Shown one piece after another: positions 44,430-55,937 of a DNA stretch of 64,000 nt. The notes beneath the pieces were generated by a model. The model searched no databases. It was not told where the DNA came from and saw only the letters and a list, made by a program, of their open reading frames with translations. Positions within the stretch are counted from its first letter, which is position 1. Every line of letters begins with the position of its first letter. The stretch covers positions 36,750,066 to 36,814,065 of the forward strand of contig CM047429.1 of NCBI GenBank assembly GCA_026168455.1, written 5' to 3'. The DNA is from Theocolax elegans. Taxonomy: Eukaryota > Arthropoda > Insecta > Hymenoptera > Cerocephalidae. The translations under genes and the position numbers were made by a program.

Positions 44430-45530
44430 TGAATTATTAGAATTTATAGTAATTATAGGATATAGTATCTTTCTGGGTTTTCCTTATTGACATAATACAC
44501 TATTGTGTAAGTAAAATCAAATTTTATTTAGTGTGGAAAGTACAAAACTATTCTAGTTCTAAGTTCCTGTGATCTTACAAGGAATTGATAGTAAAATGTT
44601 TCTTTTATTTAATAAAAGTTATAGGAAAAGATTTATTTGTTTTTATCAGTATTTCCTGGTGTAAATACTAGTAGGAACTTATTCAAGTAAAAATGCATAG
44701 TATATAATAAGAAAAAACTTATAAATCGTTACGTATCTTATTCACATTTTCTGCAGAACAAAGAAAAACATATATTGGTAAATTTAAATTTATATAATTG
44801 CTATATAGCTTAAAATAATTGATTAGTTCTTATAAGAAATTGCTTATGAAATGTTTGTGAAATTTATTTGTATTTGCATTTATAGTAATGTTTTTGTAAT
44901 AATATGTTATCTGTAAAAGCAGTTAAAAGTAACAATATATTTTATCGGAAGATATTGCGATTTACGAATGGAATATGTTTATTGGATCCTTTTTTTATTA
45001 AAGCTAATACAAGCCTTTTAATAGACTTGCATAGCTATGCATTGATTACAAAAAATATACAACATTTACATAGATATAAATTTTATAACATTAGTATTAG
45101 ATCGATAGATTACATTGTTCAAAAAATTTACATATGTATTCACATGCTTGAATATTGGGTTTCGCAATCAAGCTTTCAGTATTGAGAGGCAAAAATAAAT
45201 TAATTTTTCTAAGGTTCTTAATTAAGTTTAATCTTTCAGCATGTATAGCTTACATTGCCACAATATATTGTTAGGATATTGGTTTGGATTATTACATCAA
45301 CTAGATCTGTTCATGGTTACAATGGTACGACGTTTTAAATGAGTATTATAGAACCAGGATTTCGAATTTGAGGCGTAATAATTTTGGAAATTTTCTTTAC
45401 CTTTAGTTAAACCTATTTGTTTTAAACACATATCAATCTGAGATTTCATGTTTTTTTTAAATTGTTCATAAAAATATTGGATCGTATTCTATTTTACAAA
45501 TAAATTAAAACTACTTTTTATTTTTTGTGT
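44430..45530. other. AT-rich intergenic stretch
   Basis: No supported gene; the only frame of note (44904-45185) encodes an unremarkable lysine/isoleucine-rich chance peptide. Confidence 0.6.
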
Positions 45531-45534
45531 AATA

Positions 45535-45765
45535 GTGTGCGTGAAGTTAATGCGTGAAGAACGATTTTCGGTGCGTGAAATCCAGTTCAGACACTGCTTT
45601 AAATCGTTCTTCACGCATCAACTTCACGCACACAAATTACACAAAATATTGTATGTAACTCGGGTGTGAGCTTCACGCACTCCCCATGACCGCGTGCGAG
45701 ACTCGTCGCCGGCTACGCCGGCGACACGTGCGCTGCGGCCATGGTCGTGCGTGAAGTTTCCTTCA
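45535..45765. repeat. Nested inverted repeats rich in GCGTGAAG
   Basis: A near-perfect hairpin pairs TGTGCGTGAAGTTAATGCG (from 45535) with its inverse near 45609-45632. A second pairs GGTGTGAGCTTCACGCAC (from about 45660) with its inverse near 45740-45765. GTCGCCGGCTACGCCGGCGAC near 45708-45728 is a perfect palindrome with a 3-base centre. GCGTGAAG occurs about seven times in both orientations. Confidence 0.8.
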
Positions 45766-46063
45766 CACCCTTGTTGCATAAACTACTATAACATTGTTGT
45801 TGGATTTACCTGTAAAATTCAATTACAAATTTAATTTATTTGTATAAAGTATAACGGTAAGCAACGCGAAAGAGTATATACAGCGCTGCTCGCGCACGAA
45901 CGTGCGAGAGTCGTGCGCGCCCAGCTGATAGTATCAAGTTGGCGCACGCATGGTGAAACAGTGTTAACGAAGCCGGAACATTTTTATCGGGAATAGAAAA
46001 CAGTGTTGCAGATCTTTCTATGTGTGGGTGTGTAGAGTGTTCTCGTCACCATCTCCAACGTTG

Positions 46064-46081
46064 ACGTGCAGAGCTGCACGT
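46064..46081. repeat. Perfect 18-bp palindrome ACGTGCAGAGCTGCACGT
   Basis: Found in a GC-richer 45.85-46.25 kb region that also has a TATATA run near 45870 and a CACG|GTAAGT donor-like site near 46228. It may be a promoter and first exon or part of an unrecognised LTR; no protein is identified. 46250-47180 has no supported gene. Confidence 0.5.
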
Positions 46082-47202
46082 TCCCGCTGTTTGTTATAGA
46101 CAGTGAGGACAATCTCTACAGGCGTTCCAGCTATTGGAGTGAGATAGAGAGAGAGGTAGAATCGAGGCAAATCCCTCTTGGTCCTCCCGCCGGTTTTCCC
46201 GCTGTACGGATTACAGAGTTAATCACGGTAAGTTGTACACCACGTATAGACATGCATGTCTCGTATTAGCTTACCCCAATATACCTGGTACGGTTCACTT
46301 CACGGGAGAAGGCGCGCGTGACGTAGGCAGCTCCTACGTCAGAGCTACATACGTCACACGGCGTAACGTCACTGCCGTCAGGTTAAGTAACCGATCGTTC
46401 CCGTATCAGTTGCTTATAACGCGATCGCTAGTGGTTTGTTACTGATTCTTTTCGCGCTGACCTCGAGGGTAGTCGATGGTACGATTCCCCCTCAGTTGTT
46501 ATTGTCCAATTTGTTAATAATTGTTTATTTATTAAATAAATTGACTCGACGAGATTATCTTTCTCGCCGACTAATACAATATCTCGCTTGTTGATAACAT
46601 TTTTACCGTGTGGTGAGGAGGTTGGGCGACTCGCATAAAGTATCGGAGCTCTCCGGGGAATCCCGGTTGTATTGAGGCTGACGCTGCGTGCCACTTCTCC
46701 GCGGCGCATATTCGCCTGATACGCGAGAGCACACGACTCGACTTAGCCTCGCAATACAGAGTGTTCCCCCCTCTCTTTTTCATGGATTTAATGATGTACA
46801 GGACGGATATATTGTGAATGTATTGGTAAGAGGTTAGGCACGAGTCTGTTAGCATTATGAATGTTAATTGTGACTTGGGACTCTCTTCGGGGAGGTCCTA
46901 TGTATATTTTTTTTAAAAAACGAGTGTTCTGATGGCGACAACGTAGGTAGTTAAAAGATATTTATTAAATTGTTTTATATAAAAATTATTGTTTTAATGC
47001 AAGAATTGAATTTGATTTGTTAATTTTTATATATTGATGTGTAATTCTTTTGCCGAAATGTAACCACACGAGTGATATGTTGTGTTTTTTTTAATTTGGT
47101 GAGTGTGTGATGTTGTTTTGGACATCGAGTAAAATGTTTCGTTGTATGTTTTAACTAATTTATTTCTATATTTTTTTAAACTGTAATTTATATACTTTTT
47201 AG

Positions 47203-47247
47203 CCTTGAAAAGGGACGGCGATAAAACGTCCGTAACGTCGGCAAAAT
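47203..47247 (+). other. Diverged CTGAAGAGG...GAAACGT-like hairpin
   Basis: GCCTTGAAAAGGGACG, then GCGATAAAACGTCCGTAACGTCGG. The GGACG/CGTCC stem is clear and the flanks resemble the PLE-linked hairpin, but both core motifs have drifted. 47248-48050 has no supported gene. Confidence 0.3.
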
Positions 47248-48082
47248 TCTGTTAACAACTGTGTTCGTGACGATCAATAAAGCTACTTTTTTACTAAACA
47301 TTTTTACCGGTCAAACTCCTATCCCACGAATACTGCCCTCTCCGGCGTTTATCCTAGTTGGCAATTTTAGGCATAGAGCCCAACACACGGTATAAAAGTC
47401 AAACGAGGTGTTTGACGTTGTTAACGACATTGCACGGGAATCAAAGTGATTCTCGGCCGCATCGTGGGACTGTTATACTTAAGTTGGTAAGTTGGGACAG
47501 ATTTGGCCTAACCGGGGCCTTACATTCCCCAGTATTCACCCCGTTATAAAAGATATTTTTTCTGTAATTTATAAGAAATTACATTGTTTGACTTTATAAG
47601 TAAATGATTGAATTTTACATTAAGTTGATATTGTCAGATTTTATCGCTTATTTGTAATGTATGCATTATTAGAATTTACAGTAATTGTACGATATTAGTA
47701 TTTTCGTGGATTTTTCTTATTACTATCATACAGTATTTACTTATTTTCTACTCATCAAATTGAGGGGGTTAATTGAAATAATAAATTCAAATTTTTAATT
47801 ATGTATGGCATCCCCTTAAAGATAGTCTATATAGTAATTTATGATAAAGAAATTATTACTTGATTGTAAAATATCTTATTTTCTATAATTTAAGTACGAT
47901 CGACGTTTCAAACAATATCATAAATTTTTATTTGATATAGGATAGTAGATAAGCTATAGGCATTTTGGCTCATACGGGTTCTGGCTTACTTCCTCTCCGT
48001 CGCGTTCAGAATCTGCGAAAAAGTTTTCCCTCTCTCCTGCGCATAATACAGAATGCCTATAGGATGTCTGCGAATTTCTCAA

Positions 48083-48260
48083 AAAGGGAGAGAAAGGACA
48101 TTGCTTATGTTTCCTAGATGTAGCATTTTCTTAATATTTTTGAGAAGAGAGAGGGAAAGGACAGCCATTCTCCCACTTAGAAGATGCATTTTCTGTTTAA
48201 AAGAGAAGGAAAGGGCATCCCACCTACTCTCGCCTAGATGCCGAATTTTGAAAAGAGAGG
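48083..48260. repeat. Three diverged tandem units, about 52-60 bp
   Basis: Each unit has an AGAGAGGGAAAGGAC-like start, a C/T-rich middle and CTAGATG(T/C)xGxATTTT. No coding sense; a basic frame (48311-48625) downstream is probably chance. Confidence 0.5.
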
Positions 48261-49079
48261 GAATATTTAAAAAATAATAATGGCATGGTAAAAGCAAGGA
48301 AATTCGAACCTTGAAAAAAAATTCAAATTTCAAGTACGCTATTCTCGAAAAGGTAAGGAATGCCCGGCGATATTGCCGACATAAGAAAGTAAAAAAAAAA
48401 GGTCTTACCAAAATGATGCAGGTTTTTGGAGCTCGAAAAAATTTCAAAAAATTTGACAATCCTCGAAAAACTATTTATGTGTCGGGTAATAAATGCTTGG
48501 CAAAAAAATTTTTATTTACGTGCATAGCTAGAAACCCTTGCCGAAATGAAGCAGGTGCGTGGGACCAAAGATCTATTTGTGGGGCATGGAATAAAGGCTT
48601 GGCAGAAACTCGAAAACACACATAACACTAAATTGTTTTTTACGTGTAGAGCAAAAATAGTAGGCGTATTTTATTAATAATTTTCCCAGGGGCGTTTCTT
48701 TAAAAATTTAGGAAGGAATCTTGTCGAAGGGAGGAAAATAAGTTAACCAATAAGGAGTTTTTACCCCAAAGTCGTGGTAAAAAGAGCGTATTTTTATAAA
48801 CCAAATAAATACCCGAGAACTTGCTTGCTACATCACTTTGAGTTCATTTGAGCAAACGAAGAAAATCAGTGCCATGACTCAAGACAAAACTTCGAAAACC
48901 AGCATGGCTGTGGTCAAAGAGAGGGTGAGATGAATCGTCAAGAACGCACCAACAATATTAATGATACTAGATCGTATTCAATGGGCGATGGATGTAGTGG
49001 AAAACAGTAAGTGTTTTTAAAAAATTTTTCAAAATTTTTTAAAACTTTTTGAAATATTTTTGTATTTACGTTTAAAAAA

Positions 49080-49367
49080 TACACGGAGAGAAGAAACAAA
49101 CCAGCGTTGTATGAACGTTTCTGCAACCGTTACCCGCCGTGAAATCGTGCTATGGTTGCGCGATATCCATGCTACTTTTGTGTGATTCCATACCACGTTG
49201 GTATGATCGTCATACTATTGCTTGTTTAGCCACGCCCCCTGCGCGTTTTCACCTATGATGCCTATGGAAACTTTTGGCAGGGCGGCCATACCATCGCGGT
49301 ATGACATCCTGCAACTTTGCGCTGACAGCCTAACCTACAACGGTAGTCTGTTTCTTCTCTCCGTGTA
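49080..49367. mobile_element. MITE with 17-bp TIRs and TA target duplication
   Basis: CACGGAGAGAAGAAACA at 49082-49098 and its exact inverse at 49349-49365 are each flanked by TA (49080-49081, 49366-49367). The 284-bp interior has further imperfect symmetry. TA and TIRs fit Tc1/mariner-type MITEs. It lies in the 5' part of the third Gypsy element. Confidence 0.9.
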
Positions 49368-49463
49368 TTTGTAAATTTTTTAAAATGACATTTTTTATCG
49401 AATGAACGAGTTATAAACGAAAATTTACGAAGTGAATTTGTCGAAGCTATTCACGAAAACGAA

Positions 49464-50400
49464 TTGAATAACAGTTATTTGGTTTATTCAAATAAGCCTT
49501 ATATTAATAATTTTTATAGTTATGAAAGTGAAGAGGTCGACATACACGACATTTCTGACAATCGATCTGAAGCGAGGATACTTAACATAACGGAGGATAC
49601 AAGTACACCTAATCGGAATGTACGGTTAAAAGAAGCTTTGCATTTTGATAAAATGGACGAGGAACAAAGACAATCTATACAAGGAGAAAAATTAGGCGTG
49701 ACAAATGCAATAGAACATAAGATACCGACTGTCGACGACATACCAATCACAGCTAAGCCATATAGATTTCCTCATGCTCTCAAAAGCGGACTTGATAAAC
49801 AATTAAAAGAAATGATTGAAGGAGACATACTTGAACTATCAAATTCCAATTATACACCACCTGTTTTTCTAGTAACAAAGAAGCCTGATAGTCAGGGTAA
49901 TAAACGATACCAACTCGTTATCGATTTTCGATAATTAAACGATAAAACCGTAAAAGATCGATACCCATTACCTAATATACTAGATATTATCGATTAAATC
50001 GCACCAGAAAATTGTGTATTCACCGTCCTGGATTGATGTCAAGAATTTTTACAAGTTCCGTTAGCTCAAGAAGATCGACATAAAACAGCTTTTGCCTCTT
50101 CATTCGGATTATTTCAATTTAAAACAATGCCTATGGGGTTGTGCAATTCTTCAGCCACTTTTCAAAGAATGATTGATCGTACTTTTGAGGGCATGCAAGG
50201 CAAAGAAATATTTTTCTTCTTGACGACGCAGTTATATACGCTAAAAATATTCAAGAGCATAACCAAAAGATTGACAAAATTTTGCAAAAAGTACGCGCCG
50301 CAAATCTGAAATCACAGCCAGACAAATGTGAATTTTTAAAGAAAGAAGTAGTGTATCTGTGACACGTATTATCACCAGAAGCTATTTTGCTGGATCCAAA
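49464..50400 (+). pseudogene. Gypsy reverse transcriptase (third element)
   Basis: YTPPVFLVTKK, then YQLVIDFR, a stop, and LNDKTVKDRYPLPNILDIID; FTVLD (first D), SSFGLFQFKTMPMGLCNSSA and FQRMIDR. At the active site the frame shifts inside the YLDD motif (about 50218-50225), continuing DDAVIYAKN in another frame. Stops occur at 49932, 49996 and 50036. The signature is that of Gypsy RT; the first residues (49464-49700) may be the end of the protease region. Confidence 0.85.
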
Positions 50401-50439
50401 AAAACTTAGAAGCAGTAAAAAAATTTCCAATTCCAAAAA

Positions 50440-51050
50440 CAGTGAAAAACATACGTCAATTTTTAGGATTAGCAGGTTATTATAGACGATTCATTGCGAA
50501 ATTTTCGGGTATTGCTAGACCATTAAGTAATTTATTAAAGAAAGACGCACCTTTCCTATGGTCCAGCGAGGTTCAAAAGGCATTCGATGATTTAAGATAA
50601 AAATTGTGTAAACAACCAATACTACAAATCGCAGATTTTAAAAAACCATTTATAGTGACTTGTGACGCTAGCGGTACGGCAATAGGAGCAATATTATCAC
50701 AATGAGAGATGGGAACCGACCTGCCAGTTGCTTATGTTTGGCGGGTATTAAACAAAGCCGAGCAAAAATATGATACTTATTCAAGGGAAGCATTAGCCAT
50801 ACTGTATGCCGTTACTCAGTTCGATTGCTATCTAAGAGGCCGCCGTTTCCTCATTATAACAGATCATAAACCACTTGTTTGGTTTAAAAACTCAGAAGAT
50901 CCGACATCCAGAGTTAGTAGATGGAGAATAAAACTGAATGCATACGACTTTGACATCGTACACAAAGCCGGTAGAAGTAACGTTAATGCTGACGCGTTAT
51001 CAAGAAATCCAATAGAAGAACCCGTTTATGTTATTAAAAATTATTCTATG
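50440..51050 (+). pseudogene. Gypsy connection and RNase H (third element)
   Basis: Starts KTVKNIRQFLGLAGYYRRFI, then IARPLSNLLKK, TCDASGTAIGAILSQ (first D), a stop, YDTYSREALAI (E region), FLIITDHKPL (TDHK) and NVNADALSR (final NxxADALSR). The layout is typical of Gypsy RNase H; stops at 50598 and 50703. Confidence 0.85.
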
Positions 51051-52127
51051 GAAACACGCAGTCGCGCAGGAAAAATAACAAGGCCAAACTACAATGAAAA
51101 GAGAGCAAAACGACCCAACAAGTCAAATATATCAAAAGAACCAGTCAAAAACCTTCCTCTAATACAAGAAGCCGTCGAGAAAATTGAAACGATAGTCAAC
51201 TCAGACCAAAGATTACAACCCATGGATGAAGATAATTTTAACAACGAATTTGATGAGTCCTGGGAAGAAAAATATGTTCACGAAGTATTAAATGATGAAA
51301 AACATATCATTGAAGTTAAAGAACAACTCTTTATGAGAAAAGATAATTATGTTTATTTCATAACTACGACCGGAATGCCTTTAGACGACGGATCCAGAAA
51401 TTTGGCTTCAAAATTATTATTACCTCATTTTTCCAAATTAAATCCGGGAGAAATAAGAATAAATAACAAAAACGGAAAAATGCATTTTGCTATGATTTTA
51501 CGTGACGAAGAGCGACAGAGTACTTCAGAAATTATTAATAATCTAAAGACGAATCTATTAAATTTGAACAATTTTATATTAAAAGAAAAATTACGTTCAA
51601 TAAGTATCGCAAAGAGCGAATTTATTGAAAACGTTTCATGGAATGAAATTTTGAAACAAATAAGTATAACTCTACGAAACATTAATGTAAAAATAATTAT
51701 TTGTTTAGAATTCATAAAATGTGTGGAAGAGAGTAATAGGGAAAATATTATTCGCGAAATGCACGAGTCTGCTTGTGCCGTGCATGTAGGGATAACAAAA
51801 ACCTATAAACGTATAAAAAAACGTTTCTGTTGGCCTTATATTAAGAAAGACGTGCAAAACTACATTAGACATTGTTTAACTTGCCAACTAAAGAAATTGG
51901 TTCATGTTAAAACTAAACAACGTATAATAATAAGAGATACTCCGTACTCGGCTATGGAATCCATATCGGTCGAACTTGTGGGACCATTCCCCAGATCTCG
52001 AAATAATAACAATAATATATTAACCGTTGAATGTAACCTTTCAAAATACTGCATAAAGATACCCAACAGACGCGACCGTGGAAACGATCGCCGAAGCGTT
52101 AGTTTGTCGACACTTTCCAATTTGTAG
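50709..52127 (+). CDS. Long open frame: RNase H end, spacer and integrase N-terminal half
   Basis: A 472-codon open frame, the longest intact piece of this element. After ADALSR there is a long acidic spacer (about 250 residues), then the H2C2 finger (VHVGITKTYKRI, HCLTCQLKK) and ISVELVGPFPRS, where the first catalytic D of integrase is E. A frameshift near 52080 ends the frame. Functional only with the rest of pol. Confidence 0.8.
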   Translation: MGTDLPVAYVWRVLNKAEQKYDTYSREALAILYAVTQFDCYLRGRRFLIITDHKPLVWFKNSEDPTSRVSRWRIKLNAYDFDIVHKAGRSNVNADALSRNPIEEPVYVIKNYSMETRSRAGKITRPNYNEKRAKRPNKSNISKEPVKNLPLIQEAVEKIETIVNSDQRLQPMDEDNFNNEFDESWEEKYVHEVLNDEKHIIEVKEQLFMRKDNYVYFITTTGMPLDDGSRNLASKLLLPHFSKLNPGEIRINNKNGKMHFAMILRDEERQSTSEIINNLKTNLLNLNNFILKEKLRSISIAKSEFIENVSWNEILKQISITLRNINVKIIICLEFIKCVEESNRENIIREMHESACAVHVGITKTYKRIKKRFCWPYIKKDVQNYIRHCLTCQLKKLVHVKTKQRIIIRDTPYSAMESISVELVGPFPRSRNNNNNILTVECNLSKYCIKIPNRRDRGNDRRSVSLSTLSNL

Positions 52128-52129
52128 CC

Positions 52130-52778
52130 CCCATTGTTAATTATCTCCGACTAAGGTACCTCGTTTTTAAGTAGCCTGATAAGAGAAGTAGCGAAAATTT
52201 TTGATATTGAACAAGTTAAAACCATGGCTTATCACCCTCAGTCCAACTCCGTTGAGCGTTTTCATAGCAGCTTAGCAGATTAATTAAAAACAATGATAGA
52301 AAGAAATGACGCATTGGATGAGTTATGCGAATTAGCCGCATTTTCGTATAATACGTCGGTAAATGAGGGTCATCTATACACACCCTTTGAAATTGTTGTT
52401 GCACGAAAAGCGCGGCTACCATCAAATGAACCTATTGACCCACGAGAACGAGTTCCAACGTATGATGATTACATTATAAATTTACGACAACATTCATATG
52501 AAATACAGGGAATCGCACGAGAAAAATTGATAGCCTCTAAACATGGGTCGAAATTCTATCACGACAGGAAAGCAAATCATCAAGAATTTCAGACAGGCGA
52601 TAATGTCTGGTTATTAAAAGGAGGGAAGAAATACAAATTAGGTGATCAATATACTGGACCACATCGGATGTTCGAAATAGTGAATAACAAAGGAAACGTA
52701 AAAATAGAGCTAGCTCATAATAAAACGAAAATAGTGCATGTTAATAAGTTAAGATATTCGTATATAGAGCCTTTGTAA
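52130..52778 (+). pseudogene. Gypsy integrase C-terminal half (third element)
   Basis: IISD (second D), GTSFLSSLIREVAKI, MAYHPQSNSVERFHSSL (E), then the frame 52293-52778 with FSYNTSVNEGHLYTPFEIVV, YHDRKANH and GDNVWLLKGGKKYKLGDQYT, the GPY/F-type tail, ending KLRYSYIEPL. One stop after HSSLAD. Confidence 0.8.
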
Positions 52779-52785
52779 AATATAT

Positions 52786-54062
52786 TGTAACGGTCACGCT
52801 GGGGATTAGGGCGTGGCGTCAAAGGCGAAATAAATGAATTTAATCTAATAAATAATATTAATTTATTATAAAATTATAAATGCGGTTTGGGCGCCAGCCG
52901 CGTACGATCGCGGCGAATTTATATTACTTAAGCTCGGCTGCGTACGAGCTGCTGTTGCTTGCTGCGCGAGGGGAGGGGAGGGGAATAAGAGGGGAAGCAC
53001 ACTTACGCGTTGGAGGAAACGCGGATATCCAATGCAGGCGTGCACCCACCTTATCAACGTGGAGATCGTCTCCTCGAGTTGCTGCTTATGCTCGGTCAAA
53101 TGCTCTCTCTCGTGCACACACACACACTCGAAAATATATTATATATTAGTCGAGCGATGTTGCCTCGATGGCGTCCCGATGAGCTCTCTCGAGCTCGGGC
53201 TCGTTCGCCGCTTCGCTGCTCGGGCCCGACGTGCGCGCGCAGCTTCTCGCGTCGCGTCGCCCGTCGGCCGCCGTCGTCTCGCGCGCCTCGTGTAGTGAGT
53301 GCTCGCGGCCATGTTGATGAAGGCGGACGGCGTTGCTGGGGCTGCTGCTTCCCAGGGAGAGGACGGTGTTCCTGGTGATGCTGTTAATCTGGTAAGTCTA
53401 TATGATCGTTCCGTGATGTATAACGTATCGGCTAATGAGTCTGCTCTGTTACAGGTGCAGACGGGACGGCCGATCTTCGAGTCTTTTCTCTCTCTCGCTC
53501 TCACGGTGGCTGCTCAGCTGGTGCGCGTCGGGTCGGTGATTGCTGCTCTTCGTCGGTGCTGCGTTGCTGCGGGGATTCTGGCTGCTTCTCAGGTGAATAT
53601 CTATCTCCCGAGGGAGTGCTGCTTATTATTTACTAATTATTAACTGAGAGTTATGGTAATGTTATGATTACCATAACCTCACTTCCAATCCTCTCCTAGC
53701 ATGTAGCTGTCAGTTACTATGTGCACTACATGCTTCCTTGTTTCCTTCTAATTAGGATTCTTATTAATTATCTAACTGTTTCACAGCTTCCTGGATGTCT
53801 TGTTGCTGCTCGTGCTGCTCCATCTGGCACCTTGGGCCATCGCAGGCTGCTTCATGGTCCTGGTGCGAAGCCTCCTGGGAGTTGTGTCGCCTCTCCTGAC
53901 ATGCTGCTTTATTGTGCTACGTGGAAGGAGCCAAGAGAAGTATTGGGGATTTGGGGAGCTTCGAGTAGGTTAGGTAGGCTTAGAGATGTGAGGGTAGGTA
54001 GGCCAGTTTATATTGGGGTTCGCTCGCTTATTAACTTGACAGGTATTACATACCTTGTCACA
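52786..54062. mobile_element. LTR of the TGTAACGG family, 1277 bp
   Basis: Same ends as 37817-38990 (TGTAACGGTCACGC... and ...TACCTTGTCACA) and the same internal hairpins (53650-53677 and 53699-53733), plus an extra segment of about 100 bp near 53900-54010. Position right after Gypsy pol suggests its 3' LTR, but the 20 bases before it are not purine-rich, and ATAT lies on both sides, so a separate solo LTR is equally possible. Confidence 0.75.
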
Positions 54063-54135
54063 ATATATATATATATATAGTGCCTAAATATGTGTATATA
54101 ATAGCCCCAATGTGTTTGTGAGTATGTACAAGTAC

Positions 54136-54938
54136 ATACTGTAACGGTTTTGCTATTTTTAATGATAATAATAAATAAAATAATAACAATTGACTATCGT
54201 TAAAACAATAGTCTCACTACGCGATCAGCCGCTCAGTAATAATACGAGTCTATAAGACATGTATAGGCGGAGGCGGCGGTATCCTTTACTTAGCGAACGC
54301 GAATGAAAATAAAAGGGCAAACAATAACAGTAAAAACATGATGTTTAATTTAAAATAAAAACAAGAGTATATTATCAAAAAGAGGTAATACACGCGTGCC
54401 GCTGCACGATCGCAGGTCGATACACGAAATTAATAAAGAGAGAAAGAGAGAGAGAGACTACAAAACTGGCACTTACAGTGCGTGAGCCGCGATGGATAAT
54501 GAAATGACCAGGCGAAATCTGCGTGGTCGCTACTCTTCGTAGCTTCCTGGGCTGCGTCGTCGCCGAATAAACTACCACAGCTTCACTGGGTCACCAGCAC
54601 AACACCAGGATCAGAAGAGGCACGAGGCAATCGAAATAAAGAGATAAGAGTAAACAAAATAATTCTCTCACGACGGTTGAAATAAGTGTCCCGACGGTTG
54701 AAATAAGCCTAAGTGAATCTCTCGCCGGTTGAGATTAGTATAAGTGCTCTCGCACTTACGAACCGAAAACTCTCTCTCTTTCCCTACTTTTACCTTTACG
54801 AAGGTCTGCGAAAATCGCTGAAAATCATCGAACGTCGACCTGTAACAGCTGTAAAAATTAATACACAGACTAGACAGAGAGAGAGAATGTAACAAGCAAT
54901 ATAATATAATCAAATATTATATTAATTCGTTACAATAC
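54136..54938. mobile_element. Solo LTR, 795 bp, with ATAC target duplication
   Basis: 54140-54934 begins TGTAACG and ends CGTTACA (perfect 7-bp terminal inverted repeat); ATAC occurs at 54136-54139 and 54935-54938. A 4-bp duplication fits Gypsy. It shares TGTAACGG but little else with the 1.2-kb LTR. 54939-55350 is AT-rich without a gene. Confidence 0.85.
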
Positions 54939-55352
54939 ATATATATGGGTGGTTCTCTGTAACATCGAAGATGAAAAAAATAAATATTGCTATAACTGTG
55001 GGAATATGTTTTAGAGGTATCCAGTAGTTCTCCTGAATTTTTTCAGATTTTTTATCTTCGAAAAATTTAGCATCTGTATTTAAAGCATTACATTGAATTT
55101 TAGGTCCGTTATTATTATTGAGTACACATTTAAAAATTTTATGAGTTTTATTTTATCATGAGTAAACTAATACACATTCTTTCAAGTTATATTCATAACC
55201 TTTTTTTACCTATTCTTGAAAAAACAATTTAAAAATATATATATTACATAAATATTCCACCGCACGCACACATACACACTCAACACACACCCACATACAC
55301 ACACACATATATATATGTATCTATGTATGTACTGTAGTCTCTGGAACCTTAA

Positions 55353-55560
55353 ATATATCTCTCTATAATATATAAATATTTCGCCGCCGCCGCCGCCGCC
55401 GCCGTGTCTAAGAATTCAGAATCCAACATATATATATATGTTTTATATATATATGTCATATATATGTTATATATATATATATATGTTATATCTCTCTATA
55501 ATATATAAATATTTCGCCGCCGCCGCCGCCACCGCCATGTCTAAGAATTCAGAATTCAAC
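55353..55560. repeat. Two units of the 134-bp (GCC)n/AT array
   Basis: Units start at 55353 and 55487: ATATCTCTCTATAATATATA, an AAATATTTCGCCGCC run, GTGTCTAAGAATTCAGAATT, CAAC, then ATATATGTTTTATATATAT. The second unit is interrupted at 55560 by the BEL/Pao element and resumes after it. Confidence 0.85.
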
Positions 55561-55913
55561 TGTTCCAAAACCTCAAATTTTAAATTAAATTCGAGCAACA
55601 GCACATTTACTCATACAAATATACGACACTCGTTATTTCTTATATTGTTCACGCGCACACATACACAAACACAGTGTTTACGTTTAGGCAACGTTTCTAC
55701 GCTCAGACTCGTACTCAACGCGGACGTAAACGCATGTACGACAGTGTAAGCGCGGATACACGATTCATGTACTTTCTAATATTTTTGTACAGTTAGTTAT
55801 AAGTAAAGTTAAATGCGTGACAATTGTGGAGTTAATCATTTCTCAAAGCACCTATTGCACCTCTTTCTCCAACTTGCCTTTATTCTCGTACTTTTCCAAG
55901 ACTTTTCGCAACA
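55561..55913 (+). repeat. BEL/Pao 5' LTR
   Basis: Begins TGTTCC and ends GCAACA. Differs from the 3' LTR at about positions 55570 (A/G), 55746 (G/C), 55753 (C/T) and 55820 (T/G). Confidence 0.95.
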
Positions 55914-55918
55914 TTTGC

Positions 55919-55937
55919 TGGTCCTTCGAGCCGGATT
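55919..55937 (+). promoter_or_regulatory. BEL/Pao primer-binding site, probably tRNA-Tyr
   Basis: TGGTCCTTCGAGCCGGATT starts five bases after the LTR. Its complement, ending CGAAGGACCA, matches the acceptor and T-arm end of insect tRNA-Tyr as I recall it. Confidence 0.75.

Larger units (their letters stand above)
49464..52778 (+). mobile_element. Third Gypsy element, pol region
   Basis: Protease-adjacent sequence, RT, RNase H and integrase are in order on the plus strand. No gag is clear; a short frame at 48931-49009 ends CA|GTAAGTG. No 5' LTR was found. The pol stop (52776-52778) is followed by AATATAT and then the TGTAACGG LTR. Confidence 0.85.

Noticed and set aside
48311..48625. 104-codon basic ORF
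   Set aside because: Low complexity, no domain, next to tandem repeats.
52760..52785. Polypurine tract before the 52.8-kb LTR
   Set aside because: The bases are T/A-rich, not purine-rich, so linkage of that LTR to Gypsy 3 is unproven.
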